Assembly: GCA_009760855.2 (NCBI GenBank)
Contig: WPIO01000029.1
Coordinates: 4,577,001 to 4,641,000 of the forward strand
Reading direction: 5' to 3'
Source of the DNA: Cristatella mucedo
Taxonomy: Eukaryota > Bryozoa > Phylactolaemata > Cristatellidae
Length of the DNA stretch: 64,000 nucleotides
Part shown: positions 13,201-24,088 of the stretch, piece by piece
Layout of the letters: every line of letters starts with the position of its first letter
Numbering within the stretch: the first letter of the stretch is position 1
The notes under the pieces: generated by a model
Databases searched by the model: none
Told to the model about the DNA's origin: nothing
What the model saw: the letters and a program-made list of their open reading frames with translations, nothing else
Translations under genes and position numbers: made by a program

Positions 13201-16200
13201 TGTTGGCTCCTGACTATTGTTATGTCATGTGATACCAGCTATTGCCCCTGTTTTTCCGGTCGGTCATCTGTTATGGTGTCAAGACTGTCAGAGTCCACTG
13301 TCTACAGCTAGCCTTGCCTGTATGGCATGCTCTCAGCCTCAGGAAGCCAGCCTGCCACTCCCCTGTCTCTGCAATGCTTTAGCTGGCCAAATTGTGCCTT
13401 CAATAGATGCGCATGCGCATACCATTCAGAGCCGAGTCACCCACCCACGGGCCGACGCCGAGCTCGTTTAGGTGCTAGTTCACTTACTAAGGTTGCCTAA
13501 CATGTTTAGGTCTTCGTTTGGCATGGATGGACTCAGTTCGTATGCCTGGTCCTGCCTAGCATGCATCGTCTCCTCGCACTAGACGAGGGATTATGCTGAG
13601 GGGAAAATGAGTGAGTGAAGACTAGCTATGAAATAGAGTGAGTTCGCGAGAGACAAGCTGCGCGTATGTATGTTGGCGCGCGCACGTGTGTGTTCATGAG
13701 ACCCCGGATGCCGAGCTGGCCATGACAGGACAGTTGTGTGAATGTATCCAAGGTTCTTTTAATACAGTTCTCCTAGATCATCTACACCCATCTGGAACTA
13801 AAGTTTCTCAGGAATTGCTGAATGTGTGCATGTTATTCATTCAGACAGCATGGACATCAAGTCGGTGCCATACGAAAATGCAGAGCCTGGCAGTGAATGG
13901 CAAAAATATTAGCTGTCAGAAAGCTACTGGCCGAGCACAAATCTGTGGTTGGCATCAAATTGGGGACAGCTGTTTTATAGACTGGCCAGATCAAGCTGAG
14001 CCTGTATTGGCAAACGTTTCGAGTGAGGACACCCTAGAACGAACCTAAGGCTACGTCATCACAGTTACCGGTAAGGGTGTGGACTGGTGGCTGACCGGGT
14101 GGATCTGTTCGAAGAATTTTCTAGGGGGCGGCAGGGGGGTTCTACTTCTTCGAGATCGGAGACTCCTGAAGCAGCCGACCAATCAGGAACAGACACAAGA
14201 TCAACTTAGATGATGATATTATGATGATGATGATTAGATGATGATGCCTTCATAGACGTGTGGAGACCAGTTTTTGGGACTTCAGAGAACAGAAATTTAT
14301 TGATAAGAAAAAGCTGCCTCTAGAAAGATTGAGACTAAAAATTTTTGACGACTGGTATATAAGCCTACATAGGCAGCAGTAGATACTTGTCTGTGGATAG
14401 CCGATGTTTCATTTATATTTGCCACTAAATGAGAAACTGTATGACCTCTACACTTCCAAGATCTCTCTTGTTGCCATATGAGAGCTAATTCGCTAGTCAA
14501 AGCCCGAGGCAATAAGACTAGTCTCGACTCCAAAATGTACCCAGTGGCTCGAGGCTGGTTGGCACTCGAGGCAAGTTCTTGGCACTAGGCATTCGGCTCT
14601 CTTTGCAGTACACCGATTTTGTGAGCACCCTTACGTCAGCCATTCTGACTGCTCCAGTGTGTGTCCAGTCCAGTGATTAGCTAGTACTGTTATGTACTTA
14701 AAATGTGCTCAGAAATATCTCTCAAGTAAGCATGTGACTGCATGTCAGTAATAGGTAGCTGGGAAATTGTGGCATGCATACTCTGTCAGGCGATCGCCAA
14801 AAGGTGACAGGGCAGGTGTATGGGTTCGTTGTGCACCTGCAGCCTTGGCAGTCCAATGCTGTCGAACAAGTTGATCAGCAGCCAAATGTTGGCAGTTGTC
14901 GGCTGCCGTGTACCAGCAGTAGTGCATTATCGTCCTCAGGAGCTCCCTCATTGAATTGCTCTCGCTACTCTGCCGTTACAGGCCTGCGCCAACCTACGAA
15001 ACGGCTACCACGCGACGGTTCTATAATGCGCGCACCGAGACGGTACGGTCGTGCACATCAGAGGCGATCGCACTTGCCCGTGCTTTGGTCGACGTTTCGG
15101 TGGTGGTGAGTGCCACCAAGAGTGTAGCCTAGAACGGCTGAGCACAGAGGCAGGGCGAGTGGGCCTCGCATGACATCGTTCACGTGTACCTTACGCGAGT
15201 GGTGGGCTGGTGTGCATGAGTGGTGGGCAGTCAGTGCTGTGATGTGCTGCTCACCACGACGAATGTTGCTAGCACGGTTAGTGCCCAATGTCACTGAGGC
15301 CGGTAGCCAGCCAGGATTTTAGTACCGCAGTGGGGCTAAGCATGATGAGCCGTGATGGCACACTAGGTAATACAGTTGCTTTTTACGACCTTGGTCCCGA
15401 GGACGTGGGTTCGAAACCTGTGGTGGGTGATTCTTTATCGCTGCTGCAAGCGGTGGTAATAGCAGTAAAGGCTATTCTGTTGCTTGAAAAAAGATGCTGT
15501 TAAATCAGCCAGTATATCGACTTGAAGAGCATGGCACAAGGTCAAACGTCTCTGTAATATCTGCCGGGAAAAGCTATTTTTTTACCTTCAAAAAAAACGT
15601 GTGATGTAAGTTCTTAGTTTATTTTGACAGTTCGTTGTAGCTGTTATCTTGAATATTAATTTAAAAAAAATACTTAAAGCTTATCGCTCGATGCAGAAGG
15701 CGACGGCACAAACGGAAGCCTCTTTTGAAACAATAAAAATTTGAACCTCATGAGTGCCCGAGGCAGTACACCGGAGGCGCACAGGCTTGGAAGGCTTAAG
15801 AAGATTCTAAAAATAATTATGGATTTAATAACTCTGAAAAATATCCCCTTCGAAAAATGCTGATCGGTCTTCTAGAAACCGGCACTGACCGTGAGCACCA
15901 AAGGAGCACTGTGCTAGCAGCCCTCCTAGCTCCACCTAAATAAAACAAAACAGTGATCGTCGAGTCCTAAGAAGCGAATTGATTCTGCGACACCGACAAG
16001 TTTCTAATGCTGCTGTATATTTAGTAGTTTTAGTTAGATTAATATTTAGCCTGGTAGCCCCTCCCCACTTGCTGGGTTCGTGGTAGCCGTCCAAGAAGGT
16101 CTGAGGGGCTCAATGGTGGCAAGGGCCAAGGGCTCATTGAGTACTAGTCGTCTGGCCTTGCTACGGTCCCACGCTAGAGCAACCCGTGCCGACCTGACTG

Positions 16201-19200
16201 AATGTTACCTTTCTTAGGTGACTTCCTGTGGTTTGTATCTGCCCCCTCTATTGGTGGACACTAGCCATCCCCCTGCCCCACCTGTCCCTTACCCCCTGCC
16301 ACAACCTGCCCCTGCCATGTTCTCTTGGACTCAAGTCTAGTTGGTGACTTATGTTCTGCCCAGTTTTTTGCATGAGAATGGGGGGCTTCGGTCTTAGCTT
16401 AGGGTTCGGTGCTTGCAGCTTCACCATCCAGATCGCTGGGTGTGTTCTGCAGCAAGCAATCCTTAATTGCCTGCTTGAGGGGCTATGATACCCTCTCTAA
16501 GGTTTTCTGCTGCTAAATAAATGAGGCTGTTGAGTCAGCTGTCTTTCACTTTACTATTTTGTATCTGTCACCTCCACTCACTGCTCTAGTGCATGCTTAT
16601 GCTGTGCATCGGCTACTGCCGTTGAACTGCTGCCTTGTACGACGGCTCGTGAAAGGAGAACAGCAGCTCTCCAGCAGGCCGCAGCCAAGGCAACGAGGCA
16701 GCACGTAAATCGGCTGCGGCTGCTGCATTGCAACGGCTGTGCAGGCTTGCTCGCAGCACCAGAGGCCGGCGCCAAGCCTCGGCGCAGGCCGCAGCACTTT
16801 GCAAGCGTGACAGCGAGTGAGGTGGTGCTGGCGATGCCCACCTCCTTTACCGGGCTGCTCCAATAGTCGGTCCGATGGCCACACTGTTCGCCCGCTGCCA
16901 TCGACGCTCGCTCGTGCAGCAATACGCGTGCTGAGCACGAGGCTGATCGGTGACAGCACCCCGCTCTTCAGGGTCCGCGGCGACTGCAGCTGCTGAAGCA
17001 GGCCATACAGAAGCACGTGTCACTCATGTCGGAGGCAGCCAACGGCCAGGGTAAGTGTGCCCGAGTCTCGTGCTCGGGCGCACAATTCACGTCCGCACGT
17101 GAGCACACAGCTGCATTTCTGCCGACTCGACGCCGGCGATGTGGAAGGCATTGGTAAATCAGACATGGCCACTGGCCCGGTTTGTGTGACGCTAGCCTGC
17201 TAGGGGGTGTGCGTATGTATGCATGTCGTGTGAACGCTTCCCACGGCTGAAGGCAGGATGGTCGGCGTCGAACCCGAGCCTATGCTGCCGATGGCTGCCT
17301 CGACCGTTTGCCTGTTGCCGCTGGCTGAGGCGATCGAGGCTCTCGCGAGGCTTGCTCTGGGAAGGCGACTTGCCGTCGTCCTGTCAATGGCTGCAGCGGC
17401 AGCAGCAGCTCACCACCAAGGTGCAGCAGCTGCCGCTGGAATACGTCGGCAAAGGCCTCCTGCTGGTGCTTGTCGCATCGTGCGCCCAGCTCGGGCGCTG
17501 CCCACCGCCGCTACTTGCGCGTCGGCAGCCACCGCGGCGGATGGCAATGGCAACTATCATTCGTCCAGGCTGTGACCGACACTTGCTGGGCATGTGGATC
17601 ATCGCTCACGAGGAAGGTCTGCCCGTCCCGGCTATATACACAGACGCATCGTACACCAAAAGGTGAGTATCGCAGGCAGGGCCTGCTTGCCTCGTTCTCG
17701 GCGCCCTTTGCTAAGCTGTGGAACGATCCAGCTTGGCTTGGGTGACTCTGACGACGCTGCGCGCTTTCTCACCGTTACCAGTGGTGGTGGAGGCAACTTC
17801 GTGCTGTCAACGAGCTTCACTGGCTATACGACCGTTCAAGGTGGTGTGGCACCAATGTGCCGCAACGGCTATGGCCTCTTCTATCGCATAAGCCCTGACA
17901 GGTATTTCCGCCAATGCTCGCCGTTTGGCTCCCAACACCATGGGCGTTACTGCCCCCCCCCCGACACTGTACAACGACTGCCAGTTGCGGGTGGTGAGAT
18001 TGATACCTTCGTCTAGGTAGCCTTGATGCACTGCTGTTGCCTGAAGCTACTGCTAGCGTACTAGTTGCTATTAGGCTGCTGCCACCGAACACACTGACCA
18101 ATCGTAGGCACAGTGCCTTTCCTCAGGCCAGGGGCAAACATTTGGCCTTGGCCGTAGGCATGCCAAAAAAGGGTGTGTACTGCCTCTCCATAATGTTACC
18201 CCGAAAGGGCCTGTCTGGCACTTACTGTCTATGCTGTGATTGGTAGATCTGGCTAAGGTAGCGGATTCAGCCTTCTTAATTTTCAGACTATGCCTCCACC
18301 TCTACCAGATGGCAGGCTTCCGTAAAGAAATCCCCTGTAAATACAGACATAAATTTAAAGCTTGAATGTCTGTTTATCGTTTGCAAGCCGTCATGTAAGA
18401 TGTAACTACTAAGGGACAAGGCAGTGTCCTCTAAAGTGCAGTATCCTAGATGTTTCTTCACTATTTCAATAAACCTCGACAGTGCTATGATTTGCCATAG
18501 GGAATCGACTTGTGCTGGGATACCTTGTATGTATGTATACGTCCAATCTGCTAGCACGTTGTCGAGCCCATCTATTGCTAAAAAGAAATAGATGTAACTA
18601 GTTGTATTGAGTGCCCTTAGAGAACTTAATCTCTATTCAGGCGCTTCACATATGTCAGGGCGTCGAACCCACGACCTCGGTCATCAATTACATTACCCTT
18701 GACCTCGGTTGAGGCTGACGAGCACCTTAACTACTGGGCTAAACCAGCCAGCGCCCTGTGACCTCTTTGCAGCTATTGCACACAAGTCCGCTGTGCACTT
18801 TTCACTACCAACTACCAATGTATTGTACTGGCATAGCAAAAATGTACCTGGTAACTGCACAGTGACTTTAGTTTGCCATTGGGGCAAAGAAGAGGCATGC
18901 CAGGCTATAGAGTTGCTGCCGACAAGCCCTTCGTAGTCGATCCCAGAGGGAATGGCACCCCTCCCCTATCCCTCCTTCACCCCAGCAGTTTTAAGCAGCC
19001 GAGTCAGCCTTGTGCCACCAGCTACTAAAACATGACACTTCAGACGACACATTGCCAATCATTCCTAGCTAACATTATGTGGCAGAGCAGTGCCACAGAG
19101 TGCTAGCTAGTGCCACGGCTATGTGATAGTCAGATCGAATTTATGTTACTCTGGGTATGTCAGGGCTATGTGAGTCGGCTGGCTCCAGCCTGTAATCATT

Positions 19201-21683
19201 CTCTTACCTACCTGGACAGCTGTGGAATGCTTTGGTTTATGCTGCATTTTCAGGAGTGCAGCACCTTTTCCCGGCTTCCCTTCAAACTCCTCGAGTAGCT
19301 AATGGTGACTAACCCTGGCTAAAGCCTTCTTATGCCTGGAGTTTTGTCAAACCGACTTGCTGACTTACATGTATGCCAAACAAATGCACTTTGCCTTGCA
19401 AATTTAACTAAGAGAAAATTAACGAAAGTTTGTTCTGCTTGACTTGCAGGCGCGGCTCTTGACACTGGTGCTCGATCACATTATTGCCTGGTATTTTTTG
19501 TTCCCCGACCTGAGCGTTCTGGACCTTGCTTGTCTGTTACTCAGTTGGCACCCGAAAAGTACTTGCAAATTAGTAACATCCAAGTCTCGAGAGCCAGGAC
19601 TTTCCTTTATTATCTATACAGCTGTGCATTAGGTTGGTCCTCGATTTTAAGAAAATGATTACATTTTGTCAGTTTTAGATTTTTTAAGATGTCACACTGT
19701 CTATACTAGAAATTTATCTTTTTGTAAATTGTATGATGTTTAAAAGTTGGATGGATCCCACATGGGTTTTCTTTGTATGACCCCTCTGGGATGAAGTCAC
19801 ACTGAACAGAAGTGCTAATTTAATGCCTCTGCGAGTTCTGTATGTTTGGGTAAAGGTGAATAGAACGACTGCTTGTTGTCATTACGAATTCACGAGACTT
19901 CAGAATATCAGGGCAAATGGGATGGGGCGAGAAAGATGATGAAGCTCTGAACCGAGACCCAGATAACGAGAACGAATTGTCCTATCTTCATGACGTCATC
20001 TTTGATTCAGCCGATTAGGATACACAGTCTTGGAAACTGATTGCCACTAGATGTTGAAAGAGATGCTTATGATGCTGACGTTTGAACTGGATAGCTAAAC
20101 GAACTGATACAGTTCCTTTACAGATACATAAAAGTGCACACACAAATTTTATATTATTATTTTATTATTATGAAAATTAAATGTATGCATATTTCTGAAT
20201 TTAAGCCGGAATCAATGTAAAAGTGACAAAGAAAGTTCCAGAATATGTCTTTAGTCTAAGAGGTGGTCCCCTGCCCTTTGCTACCAGTGGCAGCAATATC
20301 TGTTTTCAGCAGCGCTTGTCTGACAACTGAACTCGAAACTGGTATGCACTGCCGGCAGCTACTACGGTGACATCACACCATCATTTGCTGCATGTGACTA
20401 AATAATCGTTGGGCTAAGCTCTTGTATACCAACATTTAGTTTTGAGAAAGGGTCCACTTCTAAGGCTAGACCTAATAAAGATAATAATCGGTCAGTCTTT
20501 GTCGGTCAACTAATGCATTGATTAGAAAGATCAGAAGCAAATATTGCTAGATCAATTTGATGGAAATTAGCCCGGTGTCTGACATGCCAACTCTTGTCCT
20601 AAAGTAACGGAGTTATTGGCGTGCTGTCTAACAAATAAAACGAATGAAGCCTAGGTTGCTGATTAAAAACGTCCAGAAGCTGCAAGTACAGAATATGTTG
20701 ACCTCTATCAATTATGCTCCTCTTCGTGAAGGGACCGAGTAAGCTATCCTTATGTCTGCTTCTCTACTTCCCAAAGAAACACGTGCTTTTTCGTTTGATG
20801 TTCATATTCTGCAGGCAAATAATGTGGCAGTATGCGTTGCCAGAATTTCTAGTGTAAGTGATCGGTGCTGTGGAACAAGAACTCATCGCTTGTATGGAGA
20901 AGAATATTGATAGAGCCTTGATTTCTTTATCCATGGTAACTAGTTTTTCTCATGAAAAGTATCAACTCGAGATGATAGGAGTGATCTCCAGTAATTGCAC
21001 ATGCACCCACACTTGAGTACCACTCTCAGTCGCTTTTGCTTTGACCATTACCCTCTTACTTTTTCTTGTTTATTATAGTTGGCTGTAGTTTAATTCGTTC
21101 GGAATACCAAAAACTAGAGAATCACGGAGGCTCTCAGCTGCAGCTTTCGACCTATGCAAGTGCATTAAGACTAGCCTTGTGAACTGTGCAAACAGCTATG
21201 TCAAATTCGCTTCACTTGGCTTTGCCTTATTTGGTGTTACCTTATAAGACGATGCCATTTATTTTATTTGCTTCAGCTCTAGCTATTTTCTTCATTGAGG
21301 CCACGATTCTTAGCAGCACCGCACAGGGCAAGGTCGTAGGACACTTTGTCACCAGCAGCAGCTGAGCTGCACTATTACTGGCTGTCCCCAGATAACTTGT
21401 CGTATCAATTTTCAAGGGAGTCTGAATGTCTCTGTTAAAGGAACTGTATCAATGCTAGCCATGCAATAGCCAGTCCATGTGTTAGCTATGACCTCATCGT
21501 ATTCCCCAGCCTATGGTTGTAGTGTAATGTATTCCCACTGTTATTTATTTCAGGATCCCATTCTTTATTTCTACTTGGAATGAAGATAAAGAGACAGATG
21601 CGGCGAAAATTTATGAGAGTGTGAGAGCTACATTAATTGAATTTAAAATGTTACTGGATACGCAGACTTCTTCAAATATGTAA
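4095..21683 (+). CDS. CROT: Carnitine O-octanoyltransferase-like choline/carnitine acyltransferase, 3' ten exons (partial at 5' end)
   Basis: Ten exons were joined by eye at 4095-4208, 4300-4401, 6236-6319, 10617-10724, 11327-11457, 14982-15105, 16972-17050, 17569-17662, 17782-17901 and 21554-21683. Every junction has GT and AG borders and a continuous frame, giving 361 residues and a TAA stop. The enzyme family transfers medium-chain acyl groups between CoA and carnitine, in peroxisomes for CROT. Visible hallmarks are the catalytic His in HAPMDAM (residue 73 of the assembled part), the carnitine-site stretch ARTETVRSCT (residues 196-205), and LSTS after a Gly-rich turn (residues 287-290). 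The segment EDSSPADF and the overall length from this point to the end fit CROT better than CRAT or CPT, from remembered family sequences. About 250 N-terminal residues are missing. The C-terminal tripeptide is SNM, not a standard peroxisomal signal. No frameshift or internal stop was seen, so the gene looks functional. Confidence 0.9.
4300..4401 (+). CDS. CROT: CROT exon, strand leading to the active site
   Basis: Encodes 34 residues including NLWYDKSLNF and ending AVNCD, phase 0 at both ends, donor gtaggt. The family motif N-x-W-x-D-K-S is clear. The Cys-Asp at the end abuts the catalytic His, which is the first codon of the next exon. Confidence 0.9.
4402..6235 (+). other. CROT intron without recognised elements
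   Basis: A 1.8-kb intron between the exons ending VNCD and starting HAPM. AT-rich stretches only; I see no repeat family, no further exon and no RNA gene. Confidence 0.5.
6236..6319 (+). CDS. CROT: CROT exon with catalytic histidine
   Basis: Encodes 28 residues beginning HAPMDAMTMVNMSYFVD and ending GIWQ, phase 0 at both ends, acceptor ttgtag and donor gtgggt. The first codon is the catalytic His of the choline/carnitine acyltransferase family, in its HAPxDAM context. The following MVN and SY residues also match the family. Confidence 0.92.
6384..6478 (-). repeat. LINE-A 3' tail with (ATT)n end, reverse orientation
   Basis: Reads (ATA)n then atgcacttgataaagcgccc, tcagagaacttaatctcttt and ctaggcgctttac on the plus strand. 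It is the same tail as the longer LINE-A fragments at 24.7 and 40.8 kb. It inserted 65 bp after a CROT exon. Confidence 0.75.
7835..7922 (+). repeat. SINE-B remnant
   Basis: Keeps the B-box-like gagggttcgagccctgcagc and the tail gcgccagaatagagattacg; the tRNA A-box half is not recognisable. Confidence 0.5.
8156..8310 (+). repeat. SINE-B copy
   Basis: Has tggcccagaggttaaggtgc (A box), ggtcgtgggttcgagtcccg (B box), then tgcctgaagagagatcaagt and an AT-rich end. Full-length compared with the copy at 241. Confidence 0.75.
9254..9331 (+). repeat. 17-bp tandem repeat, three units plus one separate unit
   Basis: Unit taaatcgtagcacagtc at 9281, 9298 and 9315 (last one with one change), plus a diverged unit at 9254 ten bases away. 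Lies in a CROT intron. Confidence 0.85.
9755..9920 (+). repeat. LINE-A 3' end
   Basis: Contains catgtcacccctaaccatgt, the segment attcaatcgtgtcaccctt, then aaagcacctagaaagagatt and (TTA)n. Collinear with the 3' ends at 32335 and 38161, so part of the same LINE 3' untranslated region. Confidence 0.75.
10617..10724 (+). CDS. CROT: CROT exon
   Basis: Encodes 36 residues, GPATSEF through KLHHAQ, containing PLELVFTLDSDL. This matches the family segment in which LPEEL-F-VD follows the catalytic loop. Phase 0 at both ends, acceptor gtttaag with a weak pyrimidine tract, donor gtaagt. Confidence 0.85.
10981..11248 (+). repeat. LINE-B 3' end, copy 1
   Basis: Shares a long near-identical block with 12672-12925 and 60668-60881, including accgaaagccgcttaggctg. 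It ends near a gttacagttaattacattac tail. Open frames through it are not conserved genes. It sits in the 602-bp CROT intron. Confidence 0.8.
11327..11457 (+). CDS. CROT: CROT exon
   Basis: Encodes 43 residues plus two bases. It includes FGHFGKNYI and LHPDAFVQVALQCAYYRLHK, which is a strongly conserved family block (pattern S/H-P-D-x-F-x-Q-x-A-L-Q-x-A-Y-Y-R). Acceptor ttttcag, donor gtaagt, phase 2 at its end. Confidence 0.93.
11458..14981 (+). other. CROT intron with LINE-B copy 2
   Basis: Apart from the LINE-B fragment and a (GAT)n-like stretch at 14211-14249 I recognise nothing. Open frames near 11863-12306 and 13638-14048 show no family resemblance and no splice context. Confidence 0.45.
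12440..12926 (+). repeat. LINE-B fragment with coding remnant, copy 2
   Basis: The 5' part encodes APSYLAELLHQFQPLRALTS (one stop just before) and VGDRSFSCAGPRLWNSLP, the C-terminal sequence typical of non-LTR retrotransposon polyproteins. The 3' part matches copies 1 and 3. This identifies the shared block as a LINE 3' end. Confidence 0.75.
14982..15105 (+). CDS. CROT: CROT exon with carnitine-binding RTET motif
   Basis: Completes a split Lys, then encodes 41 residues including PTYETATTRRFYNARTET and VRSCT, the acyltransferase signature around the carnitine carboxylate site. Acceptor gttacag. The donor is placed at gtgagt after a repeated gtg; the alternative upstream gtg would shorten the exon by one codon. 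It ends in phase 0. Confidence 0.93.
15347..15512 (+). repeat. SINE-A copy
   Basis: Begins gagccgtgatggcacactag, B box gtgggttcgaaacc, body ctgctgcaagcggtggtaat, 3' end gatgctgttaaatcagcc. Near full length, 240 bp after a CROT exon. Confidence 0.8.
16395..16543 (+). repeat. Diverged SINE-A-like element
   Basis: Has gggttcggtgcttgcagctt in the B-box position and ends tgaggctgttgagtcagct, the SINE-A 3' end. The middle is different from SINE-A. A similar variant is at 46190. Confidence 0.45.
16972..17050 (+). CDS. CROT: CROT exon
   Basis: Encodes 26 residues plus one base, GPRRLQLLKQAIQKHVSLMS through ANGQ. This corresponds to the family helix LLQAF-KH--MM and the short glycine-containing linker before the D-R-H-L-L motif. 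Acceptor ctcttcag, donor gtaagt. Phase fits both neighbours. Confidence 0.85.
17051..17568 (+). other. GC-rich CROT intron
   Basis: CG-rich 518-bp intron. Long open frames in both strands here are a by-product of base composition and overlap the following exon. Nothing else recognised. Confidence 0.4.
17569..17662 (+). CDS. CROT: CROT exon with DRHLLG motif
   Basis: Completes a split Gly, then encodes CDRHLLGMWIIAHEEGLPVP and AIYTDASYTK, and ends with two bases of a Ser codon. The D-R-H-L-x-G and the E-x-G-L-P-x-P spacing match CROT very closely. Acceptor cgtccag, donor gtgagt. Confidence 0.93.
17782..17901 (+). CDS. CROT: CROT exon with STS motif
   Basis: Begins with the last base of Ser, then four Gly, then NFVLSTSFTGY, followed by VAPMCRNGYGLFYRISPD and two bases of Arg. 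The S-T-S and NGYG-FY motifs are diagnostic of choline/carnitine acyltransferases. Acceptor gttaccag, donor gtattt. Confidence 0.93.
17902..21553 (+). other. Last CROT intron
   Basis: 3.65 kb. Contains an inverted SINE-B copy at 18607-18747 and short AT-rich runs near 20150. I see no other gene or repeat. Confidence 0.5.
18607..18747 (-). repeat. SINE-B copy, reverse orientation
   Basis: On the plus strand: tagagaacttaatctctatt, caggcgcttcacatatgtca, then the reversed B box (tcgaacccacgacctcgg) and the reversed A box (caccttaactactgggctaa). Near full length. Confidence 0.8.
21554..21683 (+). CDS. CROT: CROT terminal coding exon
   Basis: Completes a split Arg, then encodes 42 residues with STWNEDKETDAAKIYESV and a stop. 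The E-T-D-A-x-K pattern matches the C-terminal helix of CROT. Acceptor tttatttcag. It is separated from the previous exon by 3.65 kb but is the only phase-compatible family-like exon found. The protein ends SSNM. Confidence 0.85.
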
Positions 21684-21986
21684 AGTGCACTATGACCTCT
21701 TTCTATTTACCTCTTGCGGTAGCAGACTGCTCTCCTGAGGTCATGTGGGCTGCCGTACTAATAGCTCTTGAGCCTAGTCAGGCATGTGATTCCACCTATC
21801 CCCCCTTCATTTTTGTCAGGGTGTCGATCATTAGTTGCTGCGACTTTGTGTTGCATTGGTGCCCTTCAAAGTGTTGAGTTCGTTTCGCAGAGCTTTTGGA
21901 TGAATCTGCTCGTCTGCTTGCTTGCGGCTCAGATACTGAGCCGTGCTGAGCACGGTACTCACCTAAAAGATGTGCTGTTCACGGCC

Positions 21987-21992
21987 AATAAA
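21987..21992 (+). promoter_or_regulatory. Candidate poly(A) signal AATAAA of CROT
   Basis: A canonical AATAAA lies about 300 bases after the CROT stop codon, a reasonable 3' UTR length. There is no transcript evidence; other AT-rich hexamers may be used. Confidence 0.4.
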
Positions 21993-22149
21993 TTTTTGTT
22001 CCGGCGGTTCGATCAATGGCTACTGCCTGCTATCGCATGCGATCACGTGCTGGCTTCAGAGCGAAATCTGGTAAAGTTTAGCTGCTGCGAAGAGGCTGGA
22101 GTAGCATTCCCATCGTCCCTGAGCCGACGTGCCCTATGATCCTGGCCTC

Positions 22150-22503
22150 ATGCTGCAGGCCGGCTCGAGCTTGGTCACGAACCCAGCCAGACCTTAAGGC
22201 TCAGTTACTACAGACTGCCGAAGAGAATCGTTTGGGAAGGAATTCGCTTCTGTCGTATACAAGACGCGTCACAAAGTCCGCCGGCATGACGGCATTTAAG
22301 AAGAAGCTTTAAACATGCCTGTTTAGTACAGCATTTAGTGGGTCTTTGCGATTCATCTTTCTTATGCATATGCCTGTTTACACTGTGCCTGCTGCTTTCT
22401 GATGATACCAGCAATCGTTTGGTCATGCTTTTTGTACAGCATCTGTAAAATACCTAGAAAGAGATTCAATTCTTTGGTGGCGCTATACAAATATATTAGT
22501 ATT
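22150..22503 (+). repeat. LINE 3' fragment related to LINE-A
   Basis: Encodes a decayed AFKKKL-type C-terminal motif and ends with aaatacctagaaagagattc then attagtattatt. The shared tail places it near LINE-A, but the 3' untranslated part differs from the 9.8, 32.4 and 38.2 kb copies. Confidence 0.6.
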
Positions 22504-23596
22504 ATTATATATGCAAGTGCCGCATTAAATTGGTGGGACTACTGGTGTTGCAAACCAGTGGCCTATCACTAGAGTCCTTCGACCGTAAACCTGCCGTTCG
22601 TAACGGTGCTAGTCCTTGTCGGCGAGCCTGCACCCTGAATTGCTGCTAGCGAATTGCAGGTGCAGCACACCAATACACGCAGCTCTGCTGAAGCTAGTGG
22701 AACATGGCGGCGATGCAGAGCACCTGTATCTAAGTTCAGTAAGTACGAATTCATAGCGTGGAGCAGTCTATTTGACCTCGGAGTGTAGCAGCTTCTCGAA
22801 CCAATCGTAGGGTACGGCAACGCCCGCGAGATCTGCCTGGCTCAAAGCCTCGAGCCTGACTCCTGCTGCCTGACTCGAGGTCAAACTCAAAACTCTCTGA
22901 CTGTTGCAAGAGGTCTAAGACCCAAATATATTTCATAACTTGTATGTCGTCACATCGTACATCACAAAGCCCGTAACTAGACGTTCTAATTAAGTAGCCT
23001 CGAGCACAGTCGAGGCAATCGTAATCTAACGGATATATCGAGCTAGCATTTCACTGGCCCCTCTTTAAATTAAGGTCACCCTCGAGCGGAATGATAAAGG
23101 AAACATAATGCAACAGTATTAAGTAGGTGTCGACGTTCGGTCTCGAAACCTCATCAACCTTTCGGCATTATTTGCTATCAAGGATTTTCAGATGGCTTTG
23201 TTCGCCACAGTCATTGTAGCTGCTTTCTATTCACTGGCAGCCGTCGCCGGAACGAGCTGGACTCGAATGCGTGTCATGACCTATCGGCCGCTAAGGTTGT
23301 CTGCACTTCACTTGGCTGGAGACTGGCACGCGCCTTTACCTTCAGCTCTTGAGTCCGATTCATTTGATTTTATGACACGCTGATTTAGCAACCGCTGTAA
23401 AGCTCGGGCGTTCTACATAAGGCTGGTTATGACTGCCGATCTAGTATTTGCGGCTGCCGAACAATAATGACTAAGAACTGGTTATGTGATCGTCTTTGGT
23501 TAAGTGGTGTAATGTAGTAGTCAGTCAGTAATGCGTCGCATTCGAGCCAGGTGGGAGTCGTGCCAGAGACCCGTCATCGGTCAATGTTGCAGCAGA
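22504..23596. other. Intergenic stretch, nothing recognised
   Basis: Between the LINE fragment and the next SINE remnant. Only short frames without family resemblance. Confidence 0.45.
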
Positions 23597-23710
23597 GCTG
23601 GTTTGGCCCAACTGGTGCTTTCCTTACAAAGGTCTGGCCGAGGTCCCGAGGCATATGTGAAGCACCTGAATAGAGATTAAGTTATATTATGACGCTATAC
23701 AAACGAATTA
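23597..23710 (+). repeat. SINE-B remnant with internal deletion
   Basis: Starts gctggtttggcccaactggt, lacks most of the middle, and ends with the shared tail gcacctgaatagagattaag. The A-box side and tail are clear. Confidence 0.65.
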
Positions 23711-23950
23711 TGTTGATATTTTTGTTAGTCAAGGTACGAGAGTTGTTACACGCTATAGCTGGTGCCGGACGCCTGTAACCAGCTGTGGCTGTCAAATTGA
23801 TTTCTCTGCAACTTATATATGAACTTGTTATACTACGCTACAGGCGAGCTCTTCAATGTTGCCGAGCACCGTTACTGGTGGAATGCCTGCGTTTTGTCCT
23901 GTGTCGTCGGCTTGGACTAACGCCGTTACTAGTGCTTTATTTGTGGCCCT

Positions 23951-24088
23951 AAGGCTATTAGTGCAGAAGACGATACTCCACGATTGCAGCTTCCGGTGTC
24001 AGCCATAAAATAACTAGGTAAGGCTATTAGTGCAGAAGACGATACTCTATGATTGTAACATCCTGTGTCAGGCATAAAATAACTACTG
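23951..24088 (+). repeat. Tandem duplication of a 69-bp unit
   Basis: Units start with aaggctattagtgcagaaga at 23951 and 24020 and end near cataaaataact. They differ at roughly ten positions. No known element recognised in the unit. Confidence 0.85.

Noticed and set aside
13638-14048. 136-codon plus-strand frame inside a CROT intron
   Set aside because: No family resemblance and no need for an exon here, as the flanking CROT exons join in phase.
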